Assembly (NCBI RefSeq): GCF_001297065.1
Contig: NZ_LHOX01000015.1
Span: 124,001-188,000 of the forward strand
Origin: Enterococcus sp. RIT-PI-f
GTDB taxonomy: Bacteria > Bacillota > Bacilli > Lactobacillales > Enterococcaceae
Direction of reading: 5' to 3'
DNA: 64,000 nt
A program made the translations under genes and the position numbers. The notes beneath the pieces are model-generated. The model saw nothing but the letters and a program-made list of their open reading frames with translations, ran no database searches and had not been told where the DNA came from. Shown here piece by piece: positions 27,455 through 36,805 of this stretch (its first letter is position 1; the number at the start of each line of letters is the position of its first letter).

Positions 27455-28024
27455 ATGGAAAAAAAAGAAAAACATCAGCTATTGCTTGCCATGCATCAAA
27501 TGATCGATACACCGCGTTTGTTATTGCGCCCAGTGACATTGGCAGATGCAACAGACATGTATGCATATGCCAGCGATGAGGAAACAACGAGATTCGTTTT
27601 TCCACAGCATCAATCATTAGAGGAGACAAAATTGAGTATTGCGACCTATTTCATAGCTGATCCTTTAGGCAAATTTGCCATTCAAGACAAGTCATCTGGG
27701 AAAATGATCGGCACGATTGACTTGCGGGTGGATTCTGCGAAAGAAATAGCAGAAATCGGCTATACCCTCAGCCGGCTGTTTTGGGGGCAAGGAATGATGC
27801 CAGAAGCAGTGATGACATTGCTGCACTTCGGGTTTGACACATTGGATTTGGTTCGCATCTATGCCTTGCATGATGTACGGAACCAAAAATCTGGACGCGT
27901 CATGGAAAAAACGGGTATGAAAATCGAAGCCACGATTCCATCTGCCCGCAGTGTACGCGGACAAGTAGTGGATGAAGTGATGCGAGGAATCACCAAAGAT
28001 GAATGGATGAAGCGCGTGATGTAA
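27455..28024 (+). CDS. GNAT-family N-acetyltransferase (RimJ/RimL type)
   Basis: Acetyl-CoA-dependent acetyltransferase, 189 residues. It shows the RimJ/RimL pattern: TPRLLLRPVTLADATDMYAYASDEETTRFVFP at the N-terminus, then IGTIDLRVD, AEIGYTLSRLFWGQGMMPEAV (the acetyl-CoA binding loop) and NQKSGRVMEKTGMK. The first 14 residues before the conserved part are charged and could be extra; an internal ATG is an alternative. It heads a five-gene run on the + strand to 30297. The substrate is not known. Confidence 0.85.
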   Translation: MEKKEKHQLLLAMHQMIDTPRLLLRPVTLADATDMYAYASDEETTRFVFPQHQSLEETKLSIATYFIADPLGKFAIQDKSSGKMIGTIDLRVDSAKEIAEIGYTLSRLFWGQGMMPEAVMTLLHFGFDTLDLVRIYALHDVRNQKSGRVMEKTGMKIEATIPSARSVRGQVVDEVMRGITKDEWMKRVM

Positions 28025-28036
28025 AGGAGTGAGCCA

Positions 28037-28426
28037 ATGGAGATAGAGATCGCACAACAGGCTGCTGAAAAAATCAAGGCAGTGATGCACATCGATGACC
28101 GCTTGTATTTTGTTGGAGAGGAGGGGTGGGATCCTTTTCCTGCGACAACCACCGCATCGGTGGAGGTGGACCTGCGATTGATCGTAGCCCCTGAGAGCTA
28201 TCCGTTGTCCAAACAATCGCCTTATACAGTGAAGTGCCAAACAATGATTGGGGTGATTTGGACAACGGAAGAAATCAATCAAGCATATCCTGAACCAATA
28301 CAGCTGACCCTTGCTGCTGCCCATGGTGGCTTACAGTTGACGACAGCAGATCAAATGACCGAAGGGGTGCAGTTGTTGCGGGTCGAACAGCACACAGCAA
28401 AAGGATCAGCATCATGGGAAGACTAG
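28037..28426 (+). CDS. HesB/IscA-like iron-sulphur biosynthesis domain protein
   Basis: 129-residue protein resembling the Firmicutes HesB-like group: MEIEIAQQAAEKIKAVMHIDDRLYFVGEE, a middle strand ASVEVDLRLIVAPES, and the end HGGLQLTTADQMTEGVQLLRVE. The canonical three cysteines of IscA are missing; only one Cys is visible, so it cannot be assumed to carry a cluster. AAAGGAG precedes the ATG. It overlaps the next gene by 13 bases. The family call is from overall pattern and is moderate. Confidence 0.6.
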   Translation: MEIEIAQQAAEKIKAVMHIDDRLYFVGEEGWDPFPATTTASVEVDLRLIVAPESYPLSKQSPYTVKCQTMIGVIWTTEEINQAYPEPIQLTLAAAHGGLQLTTADQMTEGVQLLRVEQHTAKGSASWED

Positions 28427-29307
28427 CCATCATCAGCGACTTGCACATGGATATCAATCATTTGACACCCGTTCATTTTCAGCAGATAGCCGATCATTTG
28501 AAACAACAACAAGTCGATCACCTGCATCTGGCAGGGGATATCGCGAACAAAAAAGAGCGGGCATTATCTGTGATCGATTTTTTTCAGAATCAAGGACTAT
28601 CGGTGACGTTCCACTGGGGCAATCACGAAATGATTGATTTAGCGGAAGATGAAATTGAAGGATTCACGCATCCCTCTTTTCTTAATTTTCATACCTATCC
28701 ACTATCTGACACCCATCTATTATTGGGTGTCAATGGCTGGTACGATTACCAGTATTCTGATTTAACAAATGAAAAAGACATTCTACGACTGAAACAGCTC
28801 TTTTGGTATGACCGCATGATCCATCGACAAGGAACAGATCCGGCAATCAGTCATGAGATTAATCAGCGGCTCCGAGAAGTATTGACAACTATACCAACAG
28901 ATAAGCAGGTGATCTTATCTACGCATTTTGTCCCTCAATCGGCGTTTATTGTACGCCAAACGGGGAAATATGCCCGTTGGAATCATTTGAATGCTTTTTT
29001 GGGCTCTCCTGATTTTGGCGCAGTGCTTGCTGATTTCCCACAAGTCCAAGACGTTGTTTTTGGCCACACCCACCGCCGTTTTGCACCAAAATGTATTGCA
29101 GGTGCCTGGTACCATTGCCGTCCTTTTGGCTATTACTATGAATGGGAGATGACGCGGCGTTTTGTCAAGGAAAGGCAGTTGACTGATTCTTTTCAACCGA
29201 CAAAAATCCGCGGTTTGCTGCGGCAGCATGACGATGATTTCGCGGCGTACAAGCAAGCGCATTTGATTGAAGAACTGGAACAAGGTATCACCTATATTGA
29301 TTATTAA
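28414..29307 (+). CDS. Calcineurin-like metallophosphoesterase
   Basis: 297-residue cytoplasmic phosphoesterase with the five metal-binding motifs in order: SDLHMD (residues 8-13), AGDIANK, WGNHEMI, STHFVPQ and FGHTHRRF. It begins inside the end of the HesB-like gene, so translation is coupled. The closest familiar type is the uncharacterised Lactobacillales metallophosphoesterases of about 280 residues. The substrate is unknown. Confidence 0.85.
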   Translation: MGRLAIISDLHMDINHLTPVHFQQIADHLKQQQVDHLHLAGDIANKKERALSVIDFFQNQGLSVTFHWGNHEMIDLAEDEIEGFTHPSFLNFHTYPLSDTHLLLGVNGWYDYQYSDLTNEKDILRLKQLFWYDRMIHRQGTDPAISHEINQRLREVLTTIPTDKQVILSTHFVPQSAFIVRQTGKYARWNHLNAFLGSPDFGAVLADFPQVQDVVFGHTHRRFAPKCIAGAWYHCRPFGYYYEWEMTRRFVKERQLTDSFQPTKIRGLLRQHDDDFAAYKQAHLIEELEQGITYIDY

Positions 29308-29329
29308 TTTGAAGAAAGCAGGAAAGAAT

Positions 29330-29551
29330 ATGACATTTGAAGCAATTTTACCGGAACTAAAAGCAGGCGCAAAAATCATTCGGGAAGGATGGGGCGGGTA
29401 TGAATTGTATGTGACCCTTGTTGCGGATGAAGTATATGATGGCAGCCCAGTCACCCCTTATTTTTTGATCAAAACAGCAGATGAAGGCTTCTCGAGTTTT
29501 GCGCCGACAGTTTGTGATATCTTAGCAGATGATTGGAAAATCGTTGAATGA
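29330..29551 (+). CDS. DUF2829 / Tad2-like (Thoeris anti-defence) small protein
   Basis: 73-residue protein matching the DUF2829 pattern: an N-terminal MTFEAILPELKAGAKIIREG followed by W-GGYELYV, then YFLIKTADEG, and the ending DILADDWKIVE. Phage Tad2 proteins with this domain bind the signalling nucleotide of Thoeris immunity (established). Chromosomal members have no proven role. A frame opens at 29267, but AGGAAAG upstream of the ATG at 29330 sets the start. It lies between a metallophosphoesterase and an SDR gene, overlapping the latter by ATGA. Confidence 0.75.
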   Translation: MTFEAILPELKAGAKIIREGWGGYELYVTLVADEVYDGSPVTPYFLIKTADEGFSSFAPTVCDILADDWKIVE

Positions 29552-30297
29552 GTCATGATTGGATCACGAAAGAAACAAGCGTCTTTGTGACGGGCGCAGC
29601 TTCAGGAATTGGTTTGGCGCAAGCACAGTTATTTCTTAAACAGGGTGCACGGGTTTTTGGTGTGGATCAGCAGCCTTTCCCGGAAAGATTGACCAACCAA
29701 ACGCTCTTTACAGGGTATGTTGGTGATATCTCTAACGTACAGACTTGTGAAGACGCAGCGGCTTTGTGCAAAAAGCAATTTGGTGCAATCAATATTTTGT
29801 TGAATACGGCTGGCAAATTAGACGGTTATAAAACAATTCTAGATACAGAGAATACCTTGTGGCACGAGTTGTTAGACACAAATCTGTCGAGCATGTTTTA
29901 CCTAGTCAAAGCGATTTTGCCGGGCATGATCGCAGAAAAAAGCGGAACGATCATCAATATGGCCTCAATTGCGGGAATGGTTGCAGGAGGCGGAGGTATT
30001 GCATACACAGCAACAAAACACGCCATCATTGGCTTCACCAAACAATTGGCGTTGGACCATGCCGATCAAGGCATCTCAGTCAAAGCAATCGCACCGGGCG
30101 CAATCAAAACACCGATGAACCAAGCAGATTTTGCTGGAGATGGTGCCATGGCGCAATGGGTCGCAGATGAAACGCCGGTCAAACGCTGGGCGTCACCTGA
30201 AGAAGTGGCAGAATTGACGCTCTTTCTTGCCAGTCCACAAGCAAGCTATCTGCAAGGTGCTGTTGTACCGATCGATGGTGGCTGGACATTGAAATAA
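29548..30297 (+). CDS. Short-chain dehydrogenase/reductase
   Basis: NAD(P)-dependent oxidoreductase, 249 residues. The Rossmann motif is TGAASGIGLAQ (residues 15-25), the active site is Ser in NMASIAGMV plus YTATK, and the C-terminal QGAVVPIDGGWTLK is typical of FabG-like SDRs. It is coupled to the DUF2829 gene by an ATGA overlap and followed by a strong terminator. FabG-like proteins act on many 3-oxo substrates, so the substrate is open. Confidence 0.88.
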   Translation: MSHDWITKETSVFVTGAASGIGLAQAQLFLKQGARVFGVDQQPFPERLTNQTLFTGYVGDISNVQTCEDAAALCKKQFGAINILLNTAGKLDGYKTILDTENTLWHELLDTNLSSMFYLVKAILPGMIAEKSGTIINMASIAGMVAGGGGIAYTATKHAIIGFTKQLALDHADQGISVKAIAPGAIKTPMNQADFAGDGAMAQWVADETPVKRWASPEEVAELTLFLASPQASYLQGAVVPIDGGWTLK

Positions 30298-30313
30298 CAG
30301 ATTAAAAATAGTC

Positions 30314-30364
30314 AAACAACCCAACAGTTCCGACGAAGCATGTCGAAGCTGTTGGGTTGTTTCT
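30314..30364. terminator. Bidirectional terminator between the SDR gene and bioY
   Basis: AAACAACCCAACAG (30314-30327) pairs perfectly with CTGTTGGGTTGTTT (30349-30362). It serves the convergent genes on both sides. Confidence 0.8.
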
Positions 30365-30366
30365 AC

Positions 30367-30906
30367 CTATCTAAGGGCTAATTTATGGGCCAGTCTATTG
30401 CGTAAGAAAATCCCTAACACAGCTGCTGCTACAGCTTTGATGATCCCTGGCAGGATGAATAAGACGAAGCCGCCGCTAAAGGCTGCGGACCAATCCATCC
30501 CTGTACTCCATTTCAGCCATATTGTACCAAAAGCCAGTGTAGCCAGCGCCCCTGCGATATTCGCAATGATCGCCCACCAATAATTGTTGGACTTGAATGA
30601 CAAGAGAGAACCAGTCACCAGACCATTGAAGATAAAACCGACAAGATACCCGCCAGTTGGCCCAAACAAGACCCCGATACCACTGCTGAATCCAGCAAAA
30701 ACAGGTAACCCAATCAAGCCTAGCAAAAGATAAATCAGGATCGCCATCGTACCAGTGCGGGTTCCTAAGAAAGTCACTGCTAAACCAATTGCAAACGTCT
30801 GTCCTGTCAAAGGAACCAATCCTAATGGAATGGTCAATTGAGATAAACCGGCAATAATAATGGCAAAAAGTGCTGCTTGTATTTGTTGACGTAATGTTAA
30901 ACGCAT
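30367..30906 (-). CDS. bioY: Biotin transporter BioY (S component)
   Basis: Membrane biotin-binding subunit of an ECF-type importer, 179 residues and six membrane segments. Family marks are IPLGLVPLTGQTFAIGLA near the N-terminus, GLPVFAGFSSGIGVLFGPTGGYLVGF in the middle and FILPGIIKAVAAAVLG at the C-terminus. The energising EcfAAT module is not in this window. The upstream region carries a BirA-type operator, so biotin probably represses it. AGAGAGGG precedes the ATG. Confidence 0.93.
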   Translation of the reverse strand: MRLTLRQQIQAALFAIIIAGLSQLTIPLGLVPLTGQTFAIGLAVTFLGTRTGTMAILIYLLLGLIGLPVFAGFSSGIGVLFGPTGGYLVGFIFNGLVTGSLLSFKSNNYWWAIIANIAGALATLAFGTIWLKWSTGMDWSAAFSGGFVLFILPGIIKAVAAAVLGIFLRNRLAHKLALR

Positions 30907-30919
30907 CGAATCCCTCTCT

Positions 30920-30985
30920 TTTCGTTAACTTTTATTTTGTTATATTGGTTAACGAAAGTATAAAACATGGTAAACGAAAAGTAAA
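30920..30985 (-). promoter_or_regulatory. bioY promoter with BirA-type operator
   Basis: On the minus strand, TTTACT (30980-30985) and TATACT (30957-30962) are 17 bases apart. TTTCGTTAAC at 30920-30929 and GTTAACGAAA at 30948-30957 form a perfect inverted repeat with an 18-base spacer, matching the two-half-site layout of Gram-positive BirA boxes. A third half-site-like copy, GTAAACGAAAA, lies between the promoter boxes. Confidence 0.8.
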
Positions 30986-31071
30986 GCTTCTTTTTTAGCG
31001 TACACGAATATAGTTGGAATAAAAGAGACCTCCTTTGCGCATATATGCCGCAAAGAAGGCTTTTTTCGTGT

Positions 31072-32319
31072 TTAGCGTGAAAGGGTGTCAATCAATCGTT
31101 GGCCAAATTCTTGCGTCGATAGGCAGGTTGCTCCGGGAAGCAAACCGGCAAAATCGGCTGTGACTTGCTGGTCTGCAATGGCTGATTCGATCGCTGAAGT
31201 AATCATATCAGCTGCTTCTTGCCACCCAAGGTATTCCAAGAGCATACAAGCAGATAAGAGCAGCGAGCAAGGGTTGGCTTTGCCTGATCCGGCAATATCA
31301 GGGGCTGTGCCATGGGTTGCTTCGAAAATTGCAGCCCCAGTCTGGTAATTGATATTCGCTCCCGGGGCGATACCGATGCCGCCAACTTGTGCCGCTAGCG
31401 CATCTGAGATATAGTCGCCATTTAAATTACAAGTGGCAATGACGTCATATTTTTCGGGATAAAGCAAGATTTGCTGTAAAAAGTTATCAGCAATCACATC
31501 ATTGATGATCAGTTTGCCATCCGCTTTGGCTTGTGTGAGTGCTTCTTGTGCTGCAATTTCACCATTAGACTGGATTAAGCGACGAAACTGTGCCATGGTA
31601 AAACATTGATCTGGATAGTCGGTTTCTGCCAACTGATAGCCCCAATTCTTGAAGCCGCCTTCGGTAAACTTCATGATATTGCCTTTATGGACTAACGTGA
31701 CCGTCTGTCGACCATGCGCCAATGCATAATCGATCGCAGCTTTGACCAACCGCTGGCTGCCAGAGATAGACATCGGTTTGATGCCTATAGCTGTATCTTC
31801 TGGAAAACGAATCGTATGGACATTAAATTGATCTGTCAATAGTGCGACCAAGGATTTGGTTTGCGGATCATCCACGGCAAACTCGATCCCAGCGTAGACA
31901 TCTTCTGTGTTTTCACGGAAAATCACCATATCGGTTTTTTCGGGTTCCTTTAATGGAGAAGGAACCCCTGAAAAATAACGAACAGGCCGGACACAAGCAT
32001 ACAAATCTAATGTTTGCCGCAGTGTGACGTTCAACGAACGGAAGCCTTCACCAATGGGCGTGGTCAATGGGCCTTTCAAGGCTAGATTGTGGGTTTTGAT
32101 CGCTGAGATCGTTTCCTCAGGCAGCCAAGTGCCGGTCTGAGTGTAAGCAGCTTCACCAGCAAGAATCTCTAGCCATTCAATCGCTTTTGTGTGACCGTAA
32201 GCTTTGGTTAATGCAGCATCGATCACCGGTCGGGCAGCTTGCCAAATTTCTGGGCCGATCCCATCTCCTGCGATGTAGGGTACCGTCACGATCCCTTGTT
32301 CTTGGAACTGATTAGACAT
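31072..32319 (-). CDS. icd: Isocitrate dehydrogenase (NADP-type)
   Basis: Oxidises isocitrate to 2-oxoglutarate with CO2 release. About 415 residues. Visible family segments are [12 protein letters not shown] near the N-terminus, [56 protein letters not shown] and [12 protein letters not shown] near the C-terminus. A longer frame opens at 32448, but AGGAGG before the ATG at 32319 decides the start. It overlaps the end of acnA by 8 bases, so the two are translated together. Cofactor use is inferred from the family. Confidence 0.94.
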   Translation of the reverse strand: MSNQFQEQGIVTVPYIAGDGIGPEIWQAARPVIDAALTKAYGHTKAIEWLEILAGEAAYTQTGTWLPEETISAIKTHNLALKGPLTTPIGEGFRSLNVTLRQTLDLYACVRPVRYFSGVPSPLKEPEKTDMVIFRENTEDVYAGIEFAVDDPQTKSLVALLTDQFNVHTIRFPEDTAIGIKPMSISGSQRLVKAAIDYALAHGRQTVTLVHKGNIMKFTEGGFKNWGYQLAETDYPDQCFTMAQFRRLIQSNGEIAAQEALTQAKADGKLIINDVIADNFLQQILLYPEKYDVIATCNLNGDYISDALAAQVGGIGIAPGANINYQTGAAIFEATHGTAPDIAGSGKANPCSLLLSACMLLEYLGWQEAADMITSAIESAIADQQVTADFAGLLPGATCLSTQEFGQRLIDTLSR

Positions 32320-35008
32320 GAACTGCACCTCCTGTTTCAGTGACTTTTTTACGGATGACCATCGGCAGAATGCCTTGATGTTTCCAATAGCGGATGTCTG
32401 CTGGGGCATCAAAACGCAAGCGTGTTTGAAACGTGATTGCTGATCCATCTTGCCCTTTGGCGGTTACATCAATGGTTTGGCCCACTTGCGGCTCTTCAGG
32501 CAAAGCGACAAAGAAGGACTCGCTGCCATCTAAACCAATAGTTTCGGCTGTCTCTCCTGCTAAATACTCTAAAGGAATGACCCCCATCATTACCAAGTTG
32601 CTGCGATGGATCCGTTCAAAACTTTCTGCTAATACGACTTTGACGCCAAGCAATTGTGTCCCTTTGGCTGCCCAATCTCGTGAAGAACCCATTCCATAAT
32701 CTTTCCCGGCCAATATGATACAGCTAGACCCGGCTTCTTGATAGGCCATAGAAGCATCGAAGATCGAACGTGTTTCTCCGGTTGGGAAATAGTGGGTCAC
32801 GCTTCCCGTACTGCCAGGCACCAATTGGTTCTGCAAGCGAATATTGCCGAATGTTCCCCGCATCATCACATGATGGTTGCCACGACGAGAGCCAAAGGAA
32901 TTAAAATCTCGATAGGGCACAGCTTTGTCCGTCAAAAATTTGCCAGCAGAGGAATCTAGCCCAATGCTTCCAGCAGGTGAGATGTGGTCTGTTGTAACTG
33001 AGTCGCCTAGCTTCGCCAAAACTTTCAGGTCGTTCAGCGCCCCTTGTTGCGGCAAATCTTTTTGCAATCCACTGAAGTAAGGCGGATGTGCGATGTATGT
33101 CGATTCTTCTTGCCATCCGTAGACCGCGCTGGCTGTGGTTTCAATCGCATTCCATCGCTCGTTTGCATCGAACAAATGGGCATAGGCAGCTTGGAAGGCT
33201 TCTGGACCAACGTATTTTTGGACATACGCGTTGACTTCTTCATTTGTCGGCCAAATATCAGCAAGAAAAACCGGTTGGCCGTGGATGATCGCCAAAGGTT
33301 CTTTGGTCAAATCTTTCCGAATCGTTCCAGCAATTGCATAGGCTACAACCAATGGGGGTGAGGCCAAATAGTTGGCTTTGATTTGCGGATGGATCCGCCC
33401 TTCAAAATTGCGATTGCCTGATAAGACCGAAGCGACCAATAAGTTCTCTGCTTCAATGGCTTCAGCAACAGGGGTTTCTAAAGGCCCTGAATTACCGATA
33501 CACGTCGTACAGCCGTAGCCGACCAAGTAAAAACCTAGTTTTTCTAAATAAGGCATCAAGCCACTGTTTTGCAGATAGGTCGTTACGATCTGCGAACCTG
33601 GAGCTAAAGAGGTTTTGACATACTTTGGCACCACTAGTCCTTTTTCTACGGCATTCTTTGCCAACAAACCGGCAGAGAGCATCACAAAAGGGTTACTGGT
33701 ATTGGTACAACTTGTGATAGCTGCCAGAACCAGGTCGCCGGTAGTCAACTGTTCAGTGGTTTCTGGCCACACAACAAGGGCTTCTTTTTCCCATTCCTCA
33801 TGGGTCAAGCCAAAGCCTTTCGGCCCAACGTCCGCGGTGACGGAGCGATCAAAGTCCGTACCGACCTCCGGAAGTAAAATCCGGTCTTGAGGTCTTTTAG
33901 GCCCGGCTAAGGCTGGCTGGATCTCCGCCAAATCGATAAGGATCACCTTCGTATATTCCGGGTCTTGCTGTGCATCATAAAAAAGATGATTGGCTTTCGC
34001 ATAGGCTTCCACCATAGTGATCAATGTAGATGGTCGTCCAGTAGTGGCTAAGTAATTCAGCGTTTCTTGATCGATTGGACAAAAGCCGCACGTTGCACCA
34101 TATTCTGGCGCCATGTTCGCCAAGGTCGCCCGGTCGGCAAGAGATAAGTTGCTGTAGCCAGGTCCGAAATATTCAACAAATTTACCCACAACTTTTTCTA
34201 ACCGCAACACTTCAGTCACTTTTAATGCCAAGTCAGTGGCTGTTGTGCCAGCAGGCATTTCATTGATAAAACGGACACCAATCACTTCGGGCGTAGGAAA
34301 GAATGACGGCTCTCCTAAAATCGCCGCTTCTGCTTCGATCCCGCCAACACCCCAGCCCAGTACACCTAATCCATTGATCATGGTGGTGTGAGAATCGGTT
34401 CCTTGCAAGGTATCGGGGAATAGATACGTATTGGTACCAATTTGCTTTTGTAAAATCACATCCGATAACGATTCAATATTTACTTGATGAATGATACCAG
34501 TTTCAGGCGGGACTACTTCAAAATTATCGAAAGATTGCTGTGCCCACTTCAAAAATTGATATCGTTCCTGATTGCGCTCAAACTCTAGGGCAGTATTAAA
34601 TGCAATCGCTTGAGACGTACCGGCACAATCAACTTGTACAGAGTGGTCTACGACTAGTGTAACAGGGATCTCTGGATTGATCGCCTCCGCATCGCCTCCC
34701 AATGCAACGATTGCATCTCTCATCGCCGCTAGATCAACGACTGCTGGTACACCGGTAAAATCTTGCAACACGACACGTTCTGGTTTAAAAGGCACCACGC
34801 CTTCAGGTTGGGCAGGAGACCAATGCGCGAGAAAAGGCAAATATGCCTCTGTGATTTCATCGTCTTGATGACGTGCAACACTTTCAAGTAAAACCCGGAT
34901 CGCATAGGGCAATCGGTGAAGATCCGCTGAAAATTGTTCGGTCAGCTTCACGAGGTCAATGTACGTATATGCCGTATCATCCACCGTTAATGTGGTTTGC
35001 CACTTCAT
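32312..35008 (-). CDS. acnA: Aconitate hydratase AcnA
   Basis: Iron-sulphur enzyme converting citrate to isocitrate, 898 residues. Cluster ligands are visible as [10 protein letters not shown] (one Cys) and [13 protein letters not shown] (two Cys). [21 protein letters not shown] and [15 protein letters not shown] are the other hallmarks. Length matches the bacterial AcnA/IRP1 class. It is the first gene of the acnA-icd unit and divergent from citrate synthase across a 234-base region holding promoters for both. Confidence 0.95.
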   Translation of the reverse strand: MKWQTTLTVDDTAYTYIDLVKLTEQFSADLHRLPYAIRVLLESVARHQDDEITEAYLPFLAHWSPAQPEGVVPFKPERVVLQDFTGVPAVVDLAAMRDAIVALGGDAEAINPEIPVTLVVDHSVQVDCAGTSQAIAFNTALEFERNQERYQFLKWAQQSFDNFEVVPPETGIIHQVNIESLSDVILQKQIGTNTYLFPDTLQGTDSHTTMINGLGVLGWGVGGIEAEAAILGEPSFFPTPEVIGVRFINEMPAGTTATDLALKVTEVLRLEKVVGKFVEYFGPGYSNLSLADRATLANMAPEYGATCGFCPIDQETLNYLATTGRPSTLITMVEAYAKANHLFYDAQQDPEYTKVILIDLAEIQPALAGPKRPQDRILLPEVGTDFDRSVTADVGPKGFGLTHEEWEKEALVVWPETTEQLTTGDLVLAAITSCTNTSNPFVMLSAGLLAKNAVEKGLVVPKYVKTSLAPGSQIVTTYLQNSGLMPYLEKLGFYLVGYGCTTCIGNSGPLETPVAEAIEAENLLVASVLSGNRNFEGRIHPQIKANYLASPPLVVAYAIAGTIRKDLTKEPLAIIHGQPVFLADIWPTNEEVNAYVQKYVGPEAFQAAYAHLFDANERWNAIETTASAVYGWQEESTYIAHPPYFSGLQKDLPQQGALNDLKVLAKLGDSVTTDHISPAGSIGLDSSAGKFLTDKAVPYRDFNSFGSRRGNHHVMMRGTFGNIRLQNQLVPGSTGSVTHYFPTGETRSIFDASMAYQEAGSSCIILAGKDYGMGSSRDWAAKGTQLLGVKVVLAESFERIHRSNLVMMGVIPLEYLAGETAETIGLDGSESFFVALPEEPQVGQTIDVTAKGQDGSAITFQTRLRFDAPADIRYWKHQGILPMVIRKKVTETGGAVHV

Positions 35009-35051
35009 ATGAATCCTCCTTAAAACGAAATATTGGTTCTTATTAGGAATA

Positions 35052-35079
35052 ATTATACGATTTTAATTTAAAAAATCAA
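35052..35079 (-). promoter_or_regulatory. acnA-icd promoter
   Basis: On the minus strand, TTGATT (35074-35079) and a perfect TATAAT (35052-35057) are separated by 16 bases, about 45 bases upstream of the acnA start. Confidence 0.6.
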
Positions 35080-35116
35080 TTAAAATTATGAAAAAGATTT
35101 CATTTTTAAATCATCG

Positions 35117-35125
35117 TGCTATAAT
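35117..35125 (+). promoter_or_regulatory. Citrate synthase promoter, extended -10
   Basis: TGCTATAAT is a perfect extended -10 box. The leader that follows has a small inverted repeat, CCTTGT (35165-35170) with ACAAGG (35183-35188), of unknown role. Confidence 0.5.
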
Positions 35126-35242
35126 GTGTGAAAGTTTGAAAAATAGCAAACAAAAAAATTCGGACCTTGTATAGGTGATTGAACAAGGCATTAAATAACA
35201 ATTTATCTGAATGTAAAGAATAGGATTGGAGGATAAATAGCT

Positions 35243-36604
35243 ATGGAAAAATTAGAGAAGGATAAGAAACTATCATTTCTCGCATCACGATGTCAGGATG
35301 CCAATCAAATCGACGTGAATCTTTATACAGAATATGATGTAAAACGAGGACTCAGAGATGTCAATGGGACTGGTGTTTTAGCAGGATTGACGACGATATC
35401 CACGATATATCCTGAGAAAATCGTGGATGGAAAACCAATCGCTGCTTGTGGAGAGTTGCGTTATCGAGGGATTGACATCAATGAGTTGGTTGCAGGTTTT
35501 GTCAATGAAGATCGATTCGGATTTGAGGAAATTGCATATTTATTACTTTTTGGAGAATTGCCAACCATAGACGAACTAGGTGAATTTCGTGTGCTGTTAG
35601 CAGAGAAACGCACATTGCCCACAAATTTTGTGCGGGATGTCATTATGAAAGCTTCTTCTTCTGATCTTATGAATAGTTTATCTCGGAGTATACTGACATT
35701 GGCAAGTTATGATCCAAAGTCAGATGACATAAGTATTGAAAATGTGCTGGAACAAAGTTTGATGTTGATCAGTGTCTTCCCCTTGTTGGCCATCTATGCT
35801 TATCATGCCTATAATCATTACAGTCAAGGGGAAAGTATGTATATTCACCGACCGCCAGAGAATCTAAGTACTGCTGAAACGATTTTGACGATGTTGCGCC
35901 CTACCAAAGAATATTCTTTCCAAGAAGCACAAACCTTAGATATGGCATTGGTCTTGCACATGGAACATGGCGGCGGGAATAATTCCACCTTCACGACCCG
36001 AGTCGTCACCTCCAGCGGCACCGATACTTATTCCACGATTGCTGCAGCGCTAGGATCATTAAAAGGTCCCAAGCATGGTGGCGCGAATATCAAAGTAACA
36101 GAAATGATGGCAGATTTAAAACAACAAGTTGCTGATACTACGGATGAATCAGCGATTCGCGTGTATTTGGAGAATGTATTGGATAAGAAAGCCTTTGACC
36201 AAAAAGGATTGATCTATGGCATGGGGCATGCCGTATACAGCGACAATGATCCAAGAGCAGCGATTTTCAAAAACTATGTCGCCAAATTGGCCCAAGAAAA
36301 AGGCAGTCAGGCATGGGAAGAATATCAACTGTACACTATGGTGGAACGGATTGCGCCTGAAGTCATCAAAGAAAAACGCAAAATGTACAAAGGGGTCAGT
36401 GCCAATATCGATTTCTTCAGTGGGTTTGTGTACAATATGTTAGATTTGCCGGAGGAGTTGTATACACCGATGTTTGCAATCGCCCGAATCGTTGGCTGGT
36501 CTGCCCATCGGATCGAAGAATTGGTCAATGCACAAAAGATCATGCGCCCGGCATATAAAGAGGTGTCAGTGGATCGAGGATACAGCAAATTGTCATTACG
36601 ATGA
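35243..36604 (+). CDS. gltA: Citrate synthase
   Basis: Condenses acetyl-CoA and oxaloacetate to citrate. The 453-residue protein has the family blocks ELRYRGIDINELV, the catalytic His region LHMEHGGGNNSTFTTRVV, GSLKGPKHGGAN, GMGHAVYSDNDPRA and a C-terminal RPAYKEVSVDRGY. It is longer than the 370-residue Bacillus type and resembles the 450-residue form of lactic acid bacteria and clostridia. GGAGGA precedes the ATG. With the divergent acnA-icd it gives a route to 2-oxoglutarate and glutamate. A 2-methylcitrate activity cannot be excluded. Confidence 0.92.
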   Translation: MEKLEKDKKLSFLASRCQDANQIDVNLYTEYDVKRGLRDVNGTGVLAGLTTISTIYPEKIVDGKPIAACGELRYRGIDINELVAGFVNEDRFGFEEIAYLLLFGELPTIDELGEFRVLLAEKRTLPTNFVRDVIMKASSSDLMNSLSRSILTLASYDPKSDDISIENVLEQSLMLISVFPLLAIYAYHAYNHYSQGESMYIHRPPENLSTAETILTMLRPTKEYSFQEAQTLDMALVLHMEHGGGNNSTFTTRVVTSSGTDTYSTIAAALGSLKGPKHGGANIKVTEMMADLKQQVADTTDESAIRVYLENVLDKKAFDQKGLIYGMGHAVYSDNDPRAAIFKNYVAKLAQEKGSQAWEEYQLYTMVERIAPEVIKEKRKMYKGVSANIDFFSGFVYNMLDLPEELYTPMFAIARIVGWSAHRIEELVNAQKIMRPAYKEVSVDRGYSKLSLR

Positions 36605-36618
36605 ATTAAAGCAGTGAG

Positions 36619-36645
36619 AGCAGTGAGTAATCACTGCTTTTTTTG
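36619..36645 (+). terminator. Terminator of the citrate synthase gene
   Basis: AGCAGTGA (36619-36626) pairs with TCACTGCT (36631-36638) and is followed by seven T. Confidence 0.75.
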
Positions 36646-36755
36646 TATCTAAATACTTTAGAGGGGATGAACAAGGGTGATTACATAGTAGGTAATATAA
36701 CCGCATATCTATATTAATTATTATATAGGTGGCAAAATTCAAAAAAAATTTATAA

Positions 36756-36769
36756 TGAAAGCGTTGACA
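36756..36769 (+). promoter_or_regulatory. cre site for CcpA overlapping a -35 box
   Basis: TGAAAGCGTTGACA fits every fixed position of the cre consensus TGWAANCGNTNWCA. Its last six bases are a perfect -35 box TTGACA (36764-36769). A -10 candidate, TAAACT, lies at 36787-36792 after a 17-base spacer. CcpA bound here would block RNA polymerase, so glucose should repress the downstream sugar genes. Confidence 0.8.
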
Positions 36770-36799
36770 TAATTAAAGTTTAACGTTAAACTTTAATTA
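36770..36799 (+). promoter_or_regulatory. LacI-type operator 1, a 30-bp perfect palindrome
   Basis: The palindrome is centred at 36784/36785 with core AGTTTAACGTTAAACT (36777-36792) and extends perfectly to 30 bases. It covers the probable -10 box. The central CG flanked by A/T-rich arms is the form bound by LacI-family repressors, and a LacI-family gene lies in the same locus at 41297. Confidence 0.8.
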
Positions 36800-36805
36800 A
36801 TTTTA

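Noticed and set aside
27692-28324. A 210-residue open frame on the minus strand
   Set aside because: It lies antisense to the GNAT and HesB-like genes, is rich in His, Cys and Trp, and has no recognisable motif. It is a shadow of the coding strand.
36751-36756. A TATAAT as the -10 box of the second sugar operon
   Set aside because: No acceptable -35 box lies upstream. The TTGACA with TAAACT pair, overlapped by cre and operator 1, explains the region better.
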